Positions 28,307 through 37,419 of a stretch of 64,000 nt of DNA are shown one piece after another. Source of the stretch: an uncultured Collinsella sp. (GTDB lineage: Bacteria; Actinomycetota; Coriobacteriia; Coriobacteriales; Coriobacteriaceae). Every line of letters begins with the position of its first letter. Position 1 is the stretch's first letter. The stretch spans positions 1 through 64,000 of the forward strand of contig URKG01000005.1 of the NCBI GenBank assembly GCA_900548265.1. The letters are read 5' to 3'. The position numbers and the translations under genes are program-made. Under the pieces are notes generated by a model. That model was given only the letters and a program-made list of their open reading frames with translations. It did no database searches and was not told the DNA's origin.

Positions 28307-28346
28307 GCAAGGCGTAGGGTAAATCTCCGATCGCAAGGAGACACAA

Positions 28347-30995
28347 ATGGTGAAAAAGTCACCGGAAAACACTACTCCCGCAATTGTGGACAACGTAGAG
28401 GCGCTTGAGGCTAAGCTCGCTCAGATGCGAGAGGCCCAGGCGCTTTTTGCTACGTACACGCAGGAGCAGGTCGACAAGATCTTCTATGAGGCCGCCATGG
28501 CCGCCAACAAGGCTCGTATCCCGTTGGCGAAGATGGCCATCGAGGAGACCGGCCGCGGCGTTCTTGAGGACAAGGTCATCAAGAACCACTACGCCGCAGA
28601 GTACATCTACAACGCTTACAAGAACACCAAGACCTGTGGTGTCCTGGAGCGCGACGAGGCTTACGGCATCACCAAGATCGCCGAGCCCATCGGCATCGTG
28701 GGCGCCGTCATCCCGACGACCAACCCCACCTCCACCGCGATCTTCAAGACGCTGATCTGCCTGAAGACCCGCAACGCCATCATCATCTCCCCGCACCCGG
28801 CTGCCGCCAAGTGCACCATCGCCGCCGCCAAGCTCGTGCTTGACGCCGCCGTCAAGGCCGGCGCCCCCGAGGGCATCATCGGCTGGGTCGATGTCCCCTC
28901 CATCGAGCTGACCAACATGGTCATGCGCGACGTCGACATCATCCTCGCCACCGGTGGCCCGGGCATGGTCAAGGCCGCCTACTCCTCGGGCAAGCCCGCC
29001 CTGGGCGTTGGCGCCGGTAACACCCCGGTCGTCATCGACGACACCGCCGACGTGCTGCTCGCCGTCAACTCCATCATCCACTCCAAGACCTTCGACAACG
29101 GCATGATCTGCGCTTCCGAGCAGTCCGTGACCGTCATCGACACCATCTATGACCAGGTTAAGGCCGAGTTCCAGAAGCGCGGCTGCTACTTCGTCAAGCA
29201 GGGTGCCGAGATGGAGGCCCTGCGTGCAGCCATGTTCAAGAACGGCGCTCTCGACCACCGCATCCCCGGCATGGCTGCCGCCAAGATCGCCGAGCTCGCC
29301 GGCATCGAGGTTCCCGCCAAGACCAAGATCCTGATCGCCGAGGTCACCTCCACCGACCCCGCCAAGGAGGAGTTCTCCCACGAGAAGCTCTCCCCGGTCC
29401 TGGCCATGTACCACGCCAAGGACTTCCAGGAGGCCGTCGACAAGGCCGAGCACCTGGTGCTCGCCGGTGGCCCGGGCCACACCGCCTCTCTGTACGTGCA
29501 CCCCGCCCAGGCCGAGAAGATCAGCCTGTTCGAGCACGTCATGAAGGCCTGCCGTATCGTCATCAACACCCCGTCCTCGCACGGCGGCATCGGTGACCTG
29601 TACAACTTTGGCATGAAGCCGTCTCTGACCCTGGGCTGCGGCTCCTGGGGCGGCAACTCCGTCTCCGAGAACGTTGGGGTGAAGCACTTGATCAACGTTA
29701 AGACTGTGGCCGAGCGCCGTGAGAACATGCTGTGGTTCCGCGCTCCCGAGAAGGTCTACTTCAAGAAGGGTTCCACGCCCGTCGCCCTCGACGAGCTGGG
29801 CAACGTCATGGGCAAGAAGCGCGCCTTCATCGTCACCGACCAGTTCCTCTTCAAGAATGGCAACACCCGCGCCATCGAGGCCAAGCTCGACGAGATGGGC
29901 ATCGCCCACGACTGCTTCTACGACGTTGAGCCCGATCCGTCGCTGCAGTGCGCACGTCGCGGTGCCAAGCAGATGGCTCTCTTTGAGCCGGACGTCATCA
30001 TCGCCGTCGGCGGTGGCTCCGCTATGGACGCCGGCAAGATCATGTGGATGATGTACGAGCACCCCGAGTGCAAGTTTGAGGACATGGCCATGGACTTCAT
30101 GGACATCCGCAAGCGTATCTTCACCTTCCCCGAGATGGGCAAGAAGGCCTACTTCGTCGCCGTCCCGACCTCCTCGGGTACCGGCTCCGAGTGCACGCCG
30201 TTCGCCATCATCACCGACAAGGAGACCGGCATCAAGTGGCCGCTCGCCGACTACGCGCTGCTCCCCAACATGGCTATCGTCGACGCCGACAACTGCATGA
30301 CCGCTCCGCGCGGCCTGACCGCTGCCTCCGGCATCGACGTCATGACCCACGCCATTGAGTCCTACGTCTCCATCATGGCTTCCGACTACACCAAGGGCCT
30401 CTCCGAGCGCGCTGCTAAGCTCGTCTTCGAGAACCTGCCCTCCAGCTTCACGAACGGTGCCAAGGACCCGCATGCCCGCGAGGAGATGCACAACGCCTCC
30501 TGCATGGCCGGTATGGCCTTCGCCAACGCCTTCCTGGGCCTCAACCACTCCATGGCCCACAAGCTCGGCGCTTTCCATCACCTGCCCCACGGTCTCGCAA
30601 ACGCCGTCATCCTGACCCGCGTTATGCGCTACAACGCTGCTGAGGCCCCCGTCAAGATGGGCACGTTCTCCCAGTATCCTTACCCCAACGCGCTGCACAA
30701 CTACGCCGAGATGGCCAAGTACTGCGGCATCGAGGGCAAGGACGACAAGGAGGTCTTCGAGAACTTCATCACGAAGCTCGAGGAGCTCAAGGACTTCATC
30801 GGCGTCAAGAAGACCATCGCCGACTACGGTGTTGACGAGCAGTACTTCCTCGACACCCTCGACGAGATGACCGAGCAGGCATTCAACGACCAGTGCACCG
30901 GCGCTAACCCGCGCTACCCGCTCATGAGCGAGATCAAGGAGCTCTACCTGGACGCCTACTACGGCCGCGAGCCCCAGGACTACGCCGTCTGCTAG
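28347..30995 (+). CDS. adhE: Bifunctional acetaldehyde-CoA / alcohol dehydrogenase AdhE
   Basis: Converts acetyl-CoA to ethanol in two NADH-dependent steps, a main electron sink in fermentation, and forms spirosome filaments. The 882-residue product has an N-terminal aldehyde dehydrogenase with the catalytic Cys in NGMICASEQS. Its C-terminal iron-dependent alcohol dehydrogenase has GGGSAMDAGK, GTGSECTPFA and the iron-binding HKLGAFHHLPHG. Full length. AAGGAGAC lies before the ATG. Codon use is strongly C-ending, as expected for a highly expressed gene. Confidence 0.97.
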   Translation: MVKKSPENTTPAIVDNVEALEAKLAQMREAQALFATYTQEQVDKIFYEAAMAANKARIPLAKMAIEETGRGVLEDKVIKNHYAAEYIYNAYKNTKTCGVLERDEAYGITKIAEPIGIVGAVIPTTNPTSTAIFKTLICLKTRNAIIISPHPAAAKCTIAAAKLVLDAAVKAGAPEGIIGWVDVPSIELTNMVMRDVDIILATGGPGMVKAAYSSGKPALGVGAGNTPVVIDDTADVLLAVNSIIHSKTFDNGMICASEQSVTVIDTIYDQVKAEFQKRGCYFVKQGAEMEALRAAMFKNGALDHRIPGMAAAKIAELAGIEVPAKTKILIAEVTSTDPAKEEFSHEKLSPVLAMYHAKDFQEAVDKAEHLVLAGGPGHTASLYVHPAQAEKISLFEHVMKACRIVINTPSSHGGIGDLYNFGMKPSLTLGCGSWGGNSVSENVGVKHLINVKTVAERRENMLWFRAPEKVYFKKGSTPVALDELGNVMGKKRAFIVTDQFLFKNGNTRAIEAKLDEMGIAHDCFYDVEPDPSLQCARRGAKQMALFEPDVIIAVGGGSAMDAGKIMWMMYEHPECKFEDMAMDFMDIRKRIFTFPEMGKKAYFVAVPTSSGTGSECTPFAIITDKETGIKWPLADYALLPNMAIVDADNCMTAPRGLTAASGIDVMTHAIESYVSIMASDYTKGLSERAAKLVFENLPSSFTNGAKDPHAREEMHNASCMAGMAFANAFLGLNHSMAHKLGAFHHLPHGLANAVILTRVMRYNAAEAPVKMGTFSQYPYPNALHNYAEMAKYCGIEGKDDKEVFENFITKLEELKDFIGVKKTIADYGVDEQYFLDTLDEMTEQAFNDQCTGANPRYPLMSEIKELYLDAYYGREPQDYAVC

Positions 30996-31014
30996 TTTTT
31001 AGCACGGTTATTTG

Positions 31015-31050
31015 CGGCGGGGGTGCACGGGTGTACGCACGCCCCCGCCG
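31015..31050 (+). terminator. Hairpin after adhE
   Basis: GGCGGGGGTGC, loop, GCACGCCCCCGCC, then GTTGCTTCT. The stem is strong but the T tract weak, so partial read-through into the next gene is likely. Confidence 0.55.
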
Positions 31051-31083
31051 TTGCTTCTATCGCATCGTTGAAAGGATGCAATC

Positions 31084-31848
31084 ATGCTGCTCCCCGATTC
31101 CAAGACCGAGCTCGTCCGTCGCGGCAACAAGGTCGTTTACGACCTGGGCGACAAGATCGTCAAGGTCTTTAACGAGACCAAGCCCGTCTCCGACGTGTTC
31201 AACGAGGCTTTGAATCTTGCCCGCATCAATGAGTGCGGCATCCGCAGCCCCAAGGCTCTCGAGGTTTCCCAGCTCGAGAACGCCAACGGCTGGGCGCTCG
31301 TGACCGAGAAGGTTCCGGGCACCACCCTTGCCGAGAAGATGACTGCCGAGCCCCAGCGCTTTGGTGAGTACCTCGAGATGTTCGTCGACCTCCAGATCGA
31401 GATCCACGGCTACACCTCCCCGCTGCTCAACCGTCAGCGCGACAAGTTCGCCCGCATGATCGACAGCCTCGATCAGCTCAATGCCACCACGCGCTACAAC
31501 CTTCAGGAGCGTCTGGACGGCATGACCAAGGAGTTCAAGGTCTGCCACGGCGACTTCAACCCCTCCAACGTCATCGTCGGCGACGACGGCCAGCTGTACG
31601 TCTGCGACTGGGCACACGCCACCCAGGGCTCCCCTGCTGCCGACGTTGCCACCACCTACCTGCTCTTTGCCCTCAACAGCAAGGATCAGGCCGAGGCCTA
31701 CCTGGAGCTCTACTGCGACCGCGCCGACATGCCCATGCAGGTCGTGCGTCAGTGGACTAGCATCGTCGCCGCTTCCGAGCTCGCTCGTAAGCGCAACGTG
31801 AACGATGAGTTCCTTAAGAACTGGATCGACGTCGTCGATTATCAGTAA
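31084..31848 (+). CDS. Phosphotransferase (APH/choline-kinase fold) family protein
   Basis: The 254-residue product has the kinase-like fold of aminoglycoside/choline phosphotransferases: N-lobe KVVYDLGDKIVKVFN, catalytic HGDFNPSNVIV at 155-165 and metal-binding CDWAHA at 174-179. The substrate cannot be predicted. It is not obviously an antibiotic-resistance enzyme, since it is embedded among core genes with host-like composition. AAAGGATG lies before the ATG. It follows adhE by 88 nt and ends in a strong terminator. Confidence 0.75.
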   Translation: MLLPDSKTELVRRGNKVVYDLGDKIVKVFNETKPVSDVFNEALNLARINECGIRSPKALEVSQLENANGWALVTEKVPGTTLAEKMTAEPQRFGEYLEMFVDLQIEIHGYTSPLLNRQRDKFARMIDSLDQLNATTRYNLQERLDGMTKEFKVCHGDFNPSNVIVGDDGQLYVCDWAHATQGSPAADVATTYLLFALNSKDQAEAYLELYCDRADMPMQVVRQWTSIVAASELARKRNVNDEFLKNWIDVVDYQ

Positions 31849-31881
31849 TATCTGAGCGATTCATTTCGCATCGGAGGCACA

Positions 31882-31924
31882 AAGGAAACCCCGCAGCTCG
31901 AATGGGTTGCGGGGTTTCCTTTTA
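31882..31924 (+). terminator. Rho-independent terminator after the kinase gene
   Basis: GGAAACCCCGCA with TGCGGGGTTTCC, followed by TTTT. It ends the plus-strand adhE-kinase segment. Confidence 0.9.
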
Positions 31925-31946
31925 GCGATTGAGCACGCCGACAAGA

Positions 31947-31998
31947 TAAAAGGACGGCCCCGCATCTCCCCGATCTGGAGAAATGCGGGACCGTCCCG
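31947..31998 (-). terminator. Rho-independent terminator of proS
   Basis: On the minus strand GGACGGTCCCGCAT pairs with ATGCGGGGCCGTCC over an inner CTCC / GGAG extension, followed by TTTTAT. Convergent with the preceding terminator. Confidence 0.8.
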
Positions 31999-32026
31999 TA
32001 TATCGAACTACATGCGAAATCGTAGA

Positions 32027-33748
32027 TTAACGACGGGCCGCCTTCACAAGCTCGGCGACCTTGGCGACGACCTCGTCGATCGCCACATCCTCACGCTCGC
32101 CCGTGGCACGGTCCTTGAGCTCGACGGTGCCGTTCTTAAGGCCACGCTTACCGAGTACCACCTGATACGGGAAGCCCATAAGGTCGTTGTCGGCAAACTT
32201 AAAGCCGGGACGCTCATCGCGATCGTCGACGACAACCTCGATACCCTCGGCGCACAGGCCATCAACGATCTGCTCGCAGACGGAAGCGCACTCCTCCTTC
32301 TTGGGGTCGAGCGGAATCACCGCAACCTCGTACGGGGCAACGGAGACCGGCCAGACAATGCCGTGCTCGTCGTTGTGCTGCTCCACGACGGCAGCGAGCG
32401 AGCGAGACACGCCCACGCCGTAGCAACCCATGATAAGCGGCTTCTCCTTGCCGTCCTCGTCCATAAAGGTGGCCCCCATGGCCTCGGAGTACTTGGTGCC
32501 CAGCTGGAAGACCTGGGAAACCTCGATGCCGCGAGCAGCAGAGAGCGGCTTGCCGCAGTGAGGGCAGGGATCGCCGGCGACGACGGTGACCAGATCGGCC
32601 CACTCGTCGACGGTAAAGTCGCGCTCGGGGCAGGCACCGGTAAAGTGATAATCGACCTCGTTGGCACCGCAGGCCCACTGCTTGGACTCACGCAGACTCT
32701 CATCGCACACCAGGCGGATGCCCTCGGGCAGGTTGACCGGTCCGATAAAGCCCTTGTGCAGTCCGTTCGCCTGGAGCTCCTCGTCGGTCATCATACGATA
32801 GCCCTTGCCGAAGACGTGCTCGGCCTTGCAGTCATTGAGCTCGTGGTCGCCCGGGACAATGGCCACAACCGGCTTGTCCTCAGCGTCGATGAGCGCCAAC
32901 GACTTGCGCGTGCCGTTCTCGGGGAACCCAAAGAACTTAGCAACGGCCTCGATGGTGCCCATGCCCGGAGTCTCGACCTTGGTGAGCGTGCCGTCGCCGG
33001 GACCCTCGGTCACAACAACCTTGGTGCTTGCAGCCTCGTCATCGGCAGCAAAGCCGCAATCGTCGCAGTACACGAGCGAGGCCTCGCCGGCGTCGGCCAG
33101 AGCCATGTACTCGACGGAGGTGTCGCCGCCGATCTCGCCGGAGTCGGCGACAACGGGCAGAGCCTTGATGTAGCAGCGCTCGCAGATGTTGGCGTAAGCC
33201 TGCTTCATCTTGTCGTACTCCTCCTGCAGGCTCTCCTGTGTGGCAGAGAAGCTGTAGGCGTCCTTCATGATGAACTCACGGCCGCGCATCAGGCCAAAGC
33301 GGGGACGGAACTCATCACGGAACTTGTCCTGAATGTGGTACAGGTTGACGGGCAGCTGCTTATAGGAGCGCAGCTCGTTGCGCACCAGGGCCGTGACGGT
33401 CTCCTCGTGCGTGGGGCCCAGCACAAACTCGCGACCATGACGGTCGTCAAAGCGCACGAGCTCCTTGCCATAGGCATCGATGCGGCCGGACTCACGCCAC
33501 AGCTCGGCATCGACCATAATGGGCATCATGAGCTCCTGGGCGCCGGCGGCGTCCATCTCGTCGCGCACGATGTTCTCGATCTTACGAATCGAGCGCCAAG
33601 CGAGCGGCAGATAGGAATAGAGACCGGCGGCCTCCTTGCGGATCATACCGGCACGAAGCAGTAGACGATGGCTCGCGAGCTCGGCGTCAGCCGGATCCTC
33701 TTTGAGCGTCGGCGCATAGAGCTTTGACATATACATTGCTCGGGTCAT
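32027..33748 (-). CDS. proS: Prolyl-tRNA synthetase
   Basis: Charges tRNA-Pro. The 573-residue product is of the bacterial type with class II motifs (LMPIMVDAELWRESGR, FRDEFRPRFGLMRGREFIMKDAYSF), a central editing insert domain and a C-terminal anticodon-binding domain. The start is the ATG at 33748 because GAGGAG precedes it, although in-frame ATGs follow at residues 5 and 7. It begins one base after the ispG stop codon. Confidence 0.96.
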   Translation of the reverse strand: MTRAMYMSKLYAPTLKEDPADAELASHRLLLRAGMIRKEAAGLYSYLPLAWRSIRKIENIVRDEMDAAGAQELMMPIMVDAELWRESGRIDAYGKELVRFDDRHGREFVLGPTHEETVTALVRNELRSYKQLPVNLYHIQDKFRDEFRPRFGLMRGREFIMKDAYSFSATQESLQEEYDKMKQAYANICERCYIKALPVVADSGEIGGDTSVEYMALADAGEASLVYCDDCGFAADDEAASTKVVVTEGPGDGTLTKVETPGMGTIEAVAKFFGFPENGTRKSLALIDAEDKPVVAIVPGDHELNDCKAEHVFGKGYRMMTDEELQANGLHKGFIGPVNLPEGIRLVCDESLRESKQWACGANEVDYHFTGACPERDFTVDEWADLVTVVAGDPCPHCGKPLSAARGIEVSQVFQLGTKYSEAMGATFMDEDGKEKPLIMGCYGVGVSRSLAAVVEQHNDEHGIVWPVSVAPYEVAVIPLDPKKEECASVCEQIVDGLCAEGIEVVVDDRDERPGFKFADNDLMGFPYQVVLGKRGLKNGTVELKDRATGEREDVAIDEVVAKVAELVKAARR

Positions 33749-34831
33749 TTATTTCTCCTCAATAAGCTTGTCGACCTCGGCCATAAGCGCGTCGACAATT
33801 TGGTCCTCAGCTACTTTACCAATGATCTGGCCATGCGAAAAGAGCAGGGCCTGACCACGTCCACAGGCAACGCCCAGGTCGGCATCAGAAGCCTCACCGG
33901 GGCCATTAACGGCACATCCCATGACGGCAATCGAAAGCGGCGCGGAATAGTTCTTAAGCCGCTCGGTTACTTCCTCGGCGATTGCGATCAGGTTAACCTG
34001 ACAGCGGGCACACGTGGGGCACGAGACAATCTCGGGACCGCGGCGACGCAGGCCCAGCGACTGCAAAATGCCCCAGGCAACCGGCGGCTCCTCAACCGGA
34101 TCGGCCGTGAGCGAGACGCGCATGGTGTCACCGATACCCTCAGACAGCAGGATACCAAGGCCCACCGAGCTCTTGATGGTGCCCTGTAGCTTGGTACCTG
34201 CCTCGGTTACGCCCAGGTGAAGCGGAACGTGGGGAATCTCACGCGACAGCGCTCGATAGGTATCGAGCGTCGTTTGCACGCTATGGGCCTTGGCCGAAAG
34301 CACAATGTTCGTAAAGCCGCGGTCTTCAAAATGCTTGACGAAACGCTCGCTCGACATCACGAGCTTTTCGGGCTGCGTGAGGTCGTCGCGCTCGGCGATA
34401 TCCTGCTCAAGCGAACCGGCATTGACGCCGATACGAATCGCACAGCCCGCGGCGCCCGCAGCATCGATCACCGCGTCGACCTTGGCCCAATCGCCGATAT
34501 TGCCGGGATTGATGCGCAGCTTGGCGGCACCGGCCTCAACGGCACCAATGGCGAGCTTATGGTTAAAGTGGATATCGGCGACAATAGGCACCGGAGACTC
34601 GGCACAGATGGTGCGGAAACCCTCAAGCGCGGCCTCGGTGGGCACGCTCACGCGCACGATATCGCAGCCAGCCTGCGCCAAAGCACGCACTTGCGCAAGC
34701 GTTGCCTGGGCATCAGCGGTATCGGTGCAGGTCATGGACTGGACCACCACCGGCGCGCCGCCACCGATCTGCACGCCGCCCACATGCACGGGGCGCGTCA
34801 GCTCGCGCGGCAAAGGATGGGATAAAGACAA
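33749..34831 (-). CDS. ispG: 4-hydroxy-3-methylbut-2-enyl diphosphate synthase
   Basis: Iron-sulfur enzyme of the MEP isoprenoid pathway that makes HMBPP from MEcPP. The 360-residue product has VQSMTCTDT, NPGNIG and the [4Fe-4S] ligands in CPTCARC and the later MGCAVNGPGE. The start is TTG at 34831, with AGGGGAG 8 nt upstream; a longer reading lacks homology. It clusters with dxr of the same pathway two genes upstream. Confidence 0.94.
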   Translation of the reverse strand: MSLSHPLPRELTRPVHVGGVQIGGGAPVVVQSMTCTDTADAQATLAQVRALAQAGCDIVRVSVPTEAALEGFRTICAESPVPIVADIHFNHKLAIGAVEAGAAKLRINPGNIGDWAKVDAVIDAAGAAGCAIRIGVNAGSLEQDIAERDDLTQPEKLVMSSERFVKHFEDRGFTNIVLSAKAHSVQTTLDTYRALSREIPHVPLHLGVTEAGTKLQGTIKSSVGLGILLSEGIGDTMRVSLTADPVEEPPVAWGILQSLGLRRRGPEIVSCPTCARCQVNLIAIAEEVTERLKNYSAPLSIAVMGCAVNGPGEASDADLGVACGRGQALLFSHGQIIGKVAEDQIVDALMAEVDKLIEEK

Positions 34832-34844
34832 TCCAAACACTCCC

Positions 34845-36206
34845 CTACAGAATAAATCGAAGGATGTCGGAACGAAGCATATAGACAAACAGCAGCGCAA
34901 AGAGCGCGATGCCCACATAGCTCACAATCGTCTGGACCTTGAGCGGAAGCTCGCGGCCCGCAATCTTTTGAATGATCTCGATGACCAGCTTGCCGCCATC
35001 GAGCGGTGGGATGGGCAGCAGGTTCATAAAGCCAAGCGAGAACGAAATGAGGGCGGCAAACGAAAGGAACGTGGCAGGGCCGGCGGCAGCAGCCTGCGAG
35101 GACATAACGCTAATACCCACGATCGAAGAGGACTGATCGAGAATCTCCATCGTATGCTGCGGCTGGAGCAGACGCATCACACCCTCCGCTGTCTGCACGA
35201 CATAGGAGAAGGACAGACGAGCCGACGTGACGGGGTCTAAACGGACCACCTGCGTAGAGGCATACACACCTAGGCGCTCGTCCTCTTTGAGTGCAACCGT
35301 GGTCGAATGCTGCTTGCCGTCACGCTCGTACTCGATGGCGATATCGTCCTTACCGGCAGCCTTGCCGATGGCATCGTAAACGTCCATCCAGGTAGAGCAC
35401 GATACTCCGTCGACCGAAAGGATCGCGTCGCCGCCCTCGATTCCCGCCGCGGCGGCAATCGAGCCTTCGTCAACCTGGCCAATCACATTGGTATCCACCG
35501 GTACCGTGACACCTGCGATGGAATAGATGCTCATAAGGAGCAAAAAGCCCGTCAGGATATTGACGATAATGCCCGCAAGCAGCATAAAGGCACGCTTGAC
35601 AAAGCCCTGGCCCAAATAGGTGTGCGAGCGCTCGCGTGCAAGGAATTCGGCCTCGCCGCACGGCAGTTCCCATACATCGCCCTCGGCAGTCGCATGCTCT
35701 CGATCGAACTTGCGACCGTCAAAGGTGGTGTATCCTGCAGCATCGCGCGGCAGGGTCTGGTACTTGGTGGGATAGTAACTGGGCGAAGGCTTTTCCCCTT
35801 CTTCATACCAGGGGGCGATGGAGCCCCAGCCCAACAGCAAAGCACAGGCCTCGAGAACATCCTCCTCGGACAGCTCGAGCTCAACGGCAAGATCGGCCAC
35901 CGTCACACGGCCGTGGCGATAGATGGCAGCAAGCACGCGATCGGCACACGAGACATCGGTCGGATCCATGCCACAGATGGCAGCATAGCCACCCAGCAGC
36001 AGCGGCGTCACGCCAAACTTGGTGCCGATGCGACGAGACGTGTGGTGGATATCAAAGCGACACGGCAGGCCCAAAAAGAACTCAGTCACGCGGACACCGC
36101 AGGCACGCGCCGCCAAAAAGTGGCCGCCCTCGTGCAAAAACACGAGGACGGAAAGCATCAGCAGGCCCCAAAAGACCGATGAGAGAACGCTCAGAACAGT
36201 ATCCAT
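34845..36206 (-). CDS. rseP: RseP/RasP-type site-2 metalloprotease with winged-helix-like insert
   Basis: Intramembrane zinc protease that cleaves anti-sigma factors and signal-peptide remnants. The 453-residue product has HEGGH (residues 25-29) in the first helix, a PDZ domain in the middle, and the C-terminal NLLPIPPLDGG motif. Between GGYAAICGMDP (about 80) and the second membrane helix (about 205) there is an extra segment of about 115 residues, where E. coli RseP has about 25. Residues 88-130 (DRVLAAIYRHG...GWGSI) read like a winged-helix fold. ATG start at 36206 with a weak ribosome site. Sits between dxr and ispG, as is common. Confidence 0.9.
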   Translation of the reverse strand: MDTVLSVLSSVFWGLLMLSVLVFLHEGGHFLAARACGVRVTEFFLGLPCRFDIHHTSRRIGTKFGVTPLLLGGYAAICGMDPTDVSCADRVLAAIYRHGRVTVADLAVELELSEEDVLEACALLLGWGSIAPWYEEGEKPSPSYYPTKYQTLPRDAAGYTTFDGRKFDREHATAEGDVWELPCGEAEFLARERSHTYLGQGFVKRAFMLLAGIIVNILTGFLLLMSIYSIAGVTVPVDTNVIGQVDEGSIAAAAGIEGGDAILSVDGVSCSTWMDVYDAIGKAAGKDDIAIEYERDGKQHSTTVALKEDERLGVYASTQVVRLDPVTSARLSFSYVVQTAEGVMRLLQPQHTMEILDQSSSIVGISVMSSQAAAAGPATFLSFAALISFSLGFMNLLPIPPLDGGKLVIEIIQKIAGRELPLKVQTIVSYVGIALFALLFVYMLRSDILRFIL

Positions 36207-36231
36207 AAAACGAAAAAGCAATCCTTGTGGG

Positions 36232-37419
36232 TTAAGAACGGGTTGCGGCGAGCACCTGCGCGGCCTTTTCACGAGCCCAGCCATCGATGTCGCGAAGCTG
36301 TTCAAACGAATCGACCGTCTGCGCATCGTGAGCATCCATGCAGGATTCAACAATGCGGTCGATATCGATAAAGCTGCAGCCATCATGCAGGAAGGCATCG
36401 ACGGCGACCTCGTTGGCGGCATTGAGCACGCACGGCATGGTGCCGCCCGTCTTGCCGGCACGCTCGGCCAGCGCAAGGCAGCGGAAGGTATCCATATCGG
36501 CCGCGTCAAAGGTAAGCTGACCCAACTCGCGGAAATCGATACGCGGAGCCGGCGTATCCCAACGCTCAGGATACGAGAAGGCAAACTGGATGGGAATGCG
36601 CATGTCGGAGGCACCGAGATGCGCCATCACAGAGCCGTCGGCAAACTCGACCATGGAGTGAATCTTAGACTGGCGCTGCACGACCACGTTAATGAAATCG
36701 AGATCGCAGCCAAACAGATGCATGGCCTCGATACGCTCCAGACCTTTGTTCATGAGGGTGGCGGAGTCAATCGTGATCTTGGCACCCATAGCCCACGTAG
36801 GATGCGCCAGGGCATCGGCACGCGTCACGCGATCGAGCTCGTCACGCGTGCGGCCAAAGAACGGGCCGCCCGAGCAGGTAAGCCAAATGCAGTGAGCCTC
36901 GCGCGGATTCTCGCCCAGATAGCACTGGTAGATGGCAGAATGCTCGGAGTCGACCGGGATAAGCTGACCCGGTTGCGCCAACGGCATAAGCAGATCGCCA
37001 CCGACAACGAGCGACTCCTTGTTGGCCAGGGCAAGACGCTTGTTCGAGGTCAGGGCAGCATGGCTCGCCTCGAGACCGGCAGCACCCACGATGGCCACGA
37101 GCACGCAGTCGACATCATCGCGGCGTGCGAGCTCGCACACGGCCTGCGCGCCAACGCCGAGCTCCGTGCCCTCGGGCAGTTCCCGCAGCACAGCGTCGGC
37201 GCCACGGGAGGCGTCCGCCACGGCAACCGCCGGAACCGAGAACTCACGAGCAGCGGCAACGAGCTCGGAGGTGCTGGAGTTAACGGACAGCGCAGTCACC
37301 TGCAGGCGATCGGCATGCTGACGGCACACGTCGAGCGCCTGAGTGCCGATAGAACCCGTACAGCCCAGAATGGCAACACGAAGACGCCCGTCGGGACCGT
37401 AGGTGGTCTGATACGCCAT
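36232..37419 (-). CDS. dxr: 1-deoxy-D-xylulose 5-phosphate reductoisomerase
   Basis: Second step of the MEP pathway, NADPH-dependent. The 395-residue product has the nucleotide motif GCTGSIGTQAL, NKESLVVGG and the substrate loop containing SGGPFFG. The ATG overlaps the cdsA stop codon by one base (TAATG). Confidence 0.96.
   Translation of the reverse strand: MAYQTTYGPDGRLRVAILGCTGSIGTQALDVCRQHADRLQVTALSVNSSTSELVAAAREFSVPAVAVADASRGADAVLRELPEGTELGVGAQAVCELARRDDVDCVLVAIVGAAGLEASHAALTSNKRLALANKESLVVGGDLLMPLAQPGQLIPVDSEHSAIYQCYLGENPREAHCIWLTCSGGPFFGRTRDELDRVTRADALAHPTWAMGAKITIDSATLMNKGLERIEAMHLFGCDLDFINVVVQRQSKIHSMVEFADGSVMAHLGASDMRIPIQFAFSYPERWDTPAPRIDFRELGQLTFDAADMDTFRCLALAERAGKTGGTMPCVLNAANEVAVDAFLHDGCSFIDIDRIVESCMDAHDAQTVDSFEQLRDIDGWAREKAAQVLAATRS

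Noticed and set aside
28207..28346. Rex operator before adhE
   Set aside because: No TTGTGAA-N4-TTCACAA-like palindrome; only TGAA-ACGG-TTCA, too short to support the claim.
28359..30698. Long open frame antisense to adhE
   Set aside because: An artefact of strongly C-ending codons in adhE; composition is Gly/Val/Leu/Asp-rich low complexity with no family match.
31084..31848. Aminoglycoside resistance gene
   Set aside because: The fold is shared by many metabolic kinases, codon use matches the neighbouring core genes, and there are no flanking mobile sequences.
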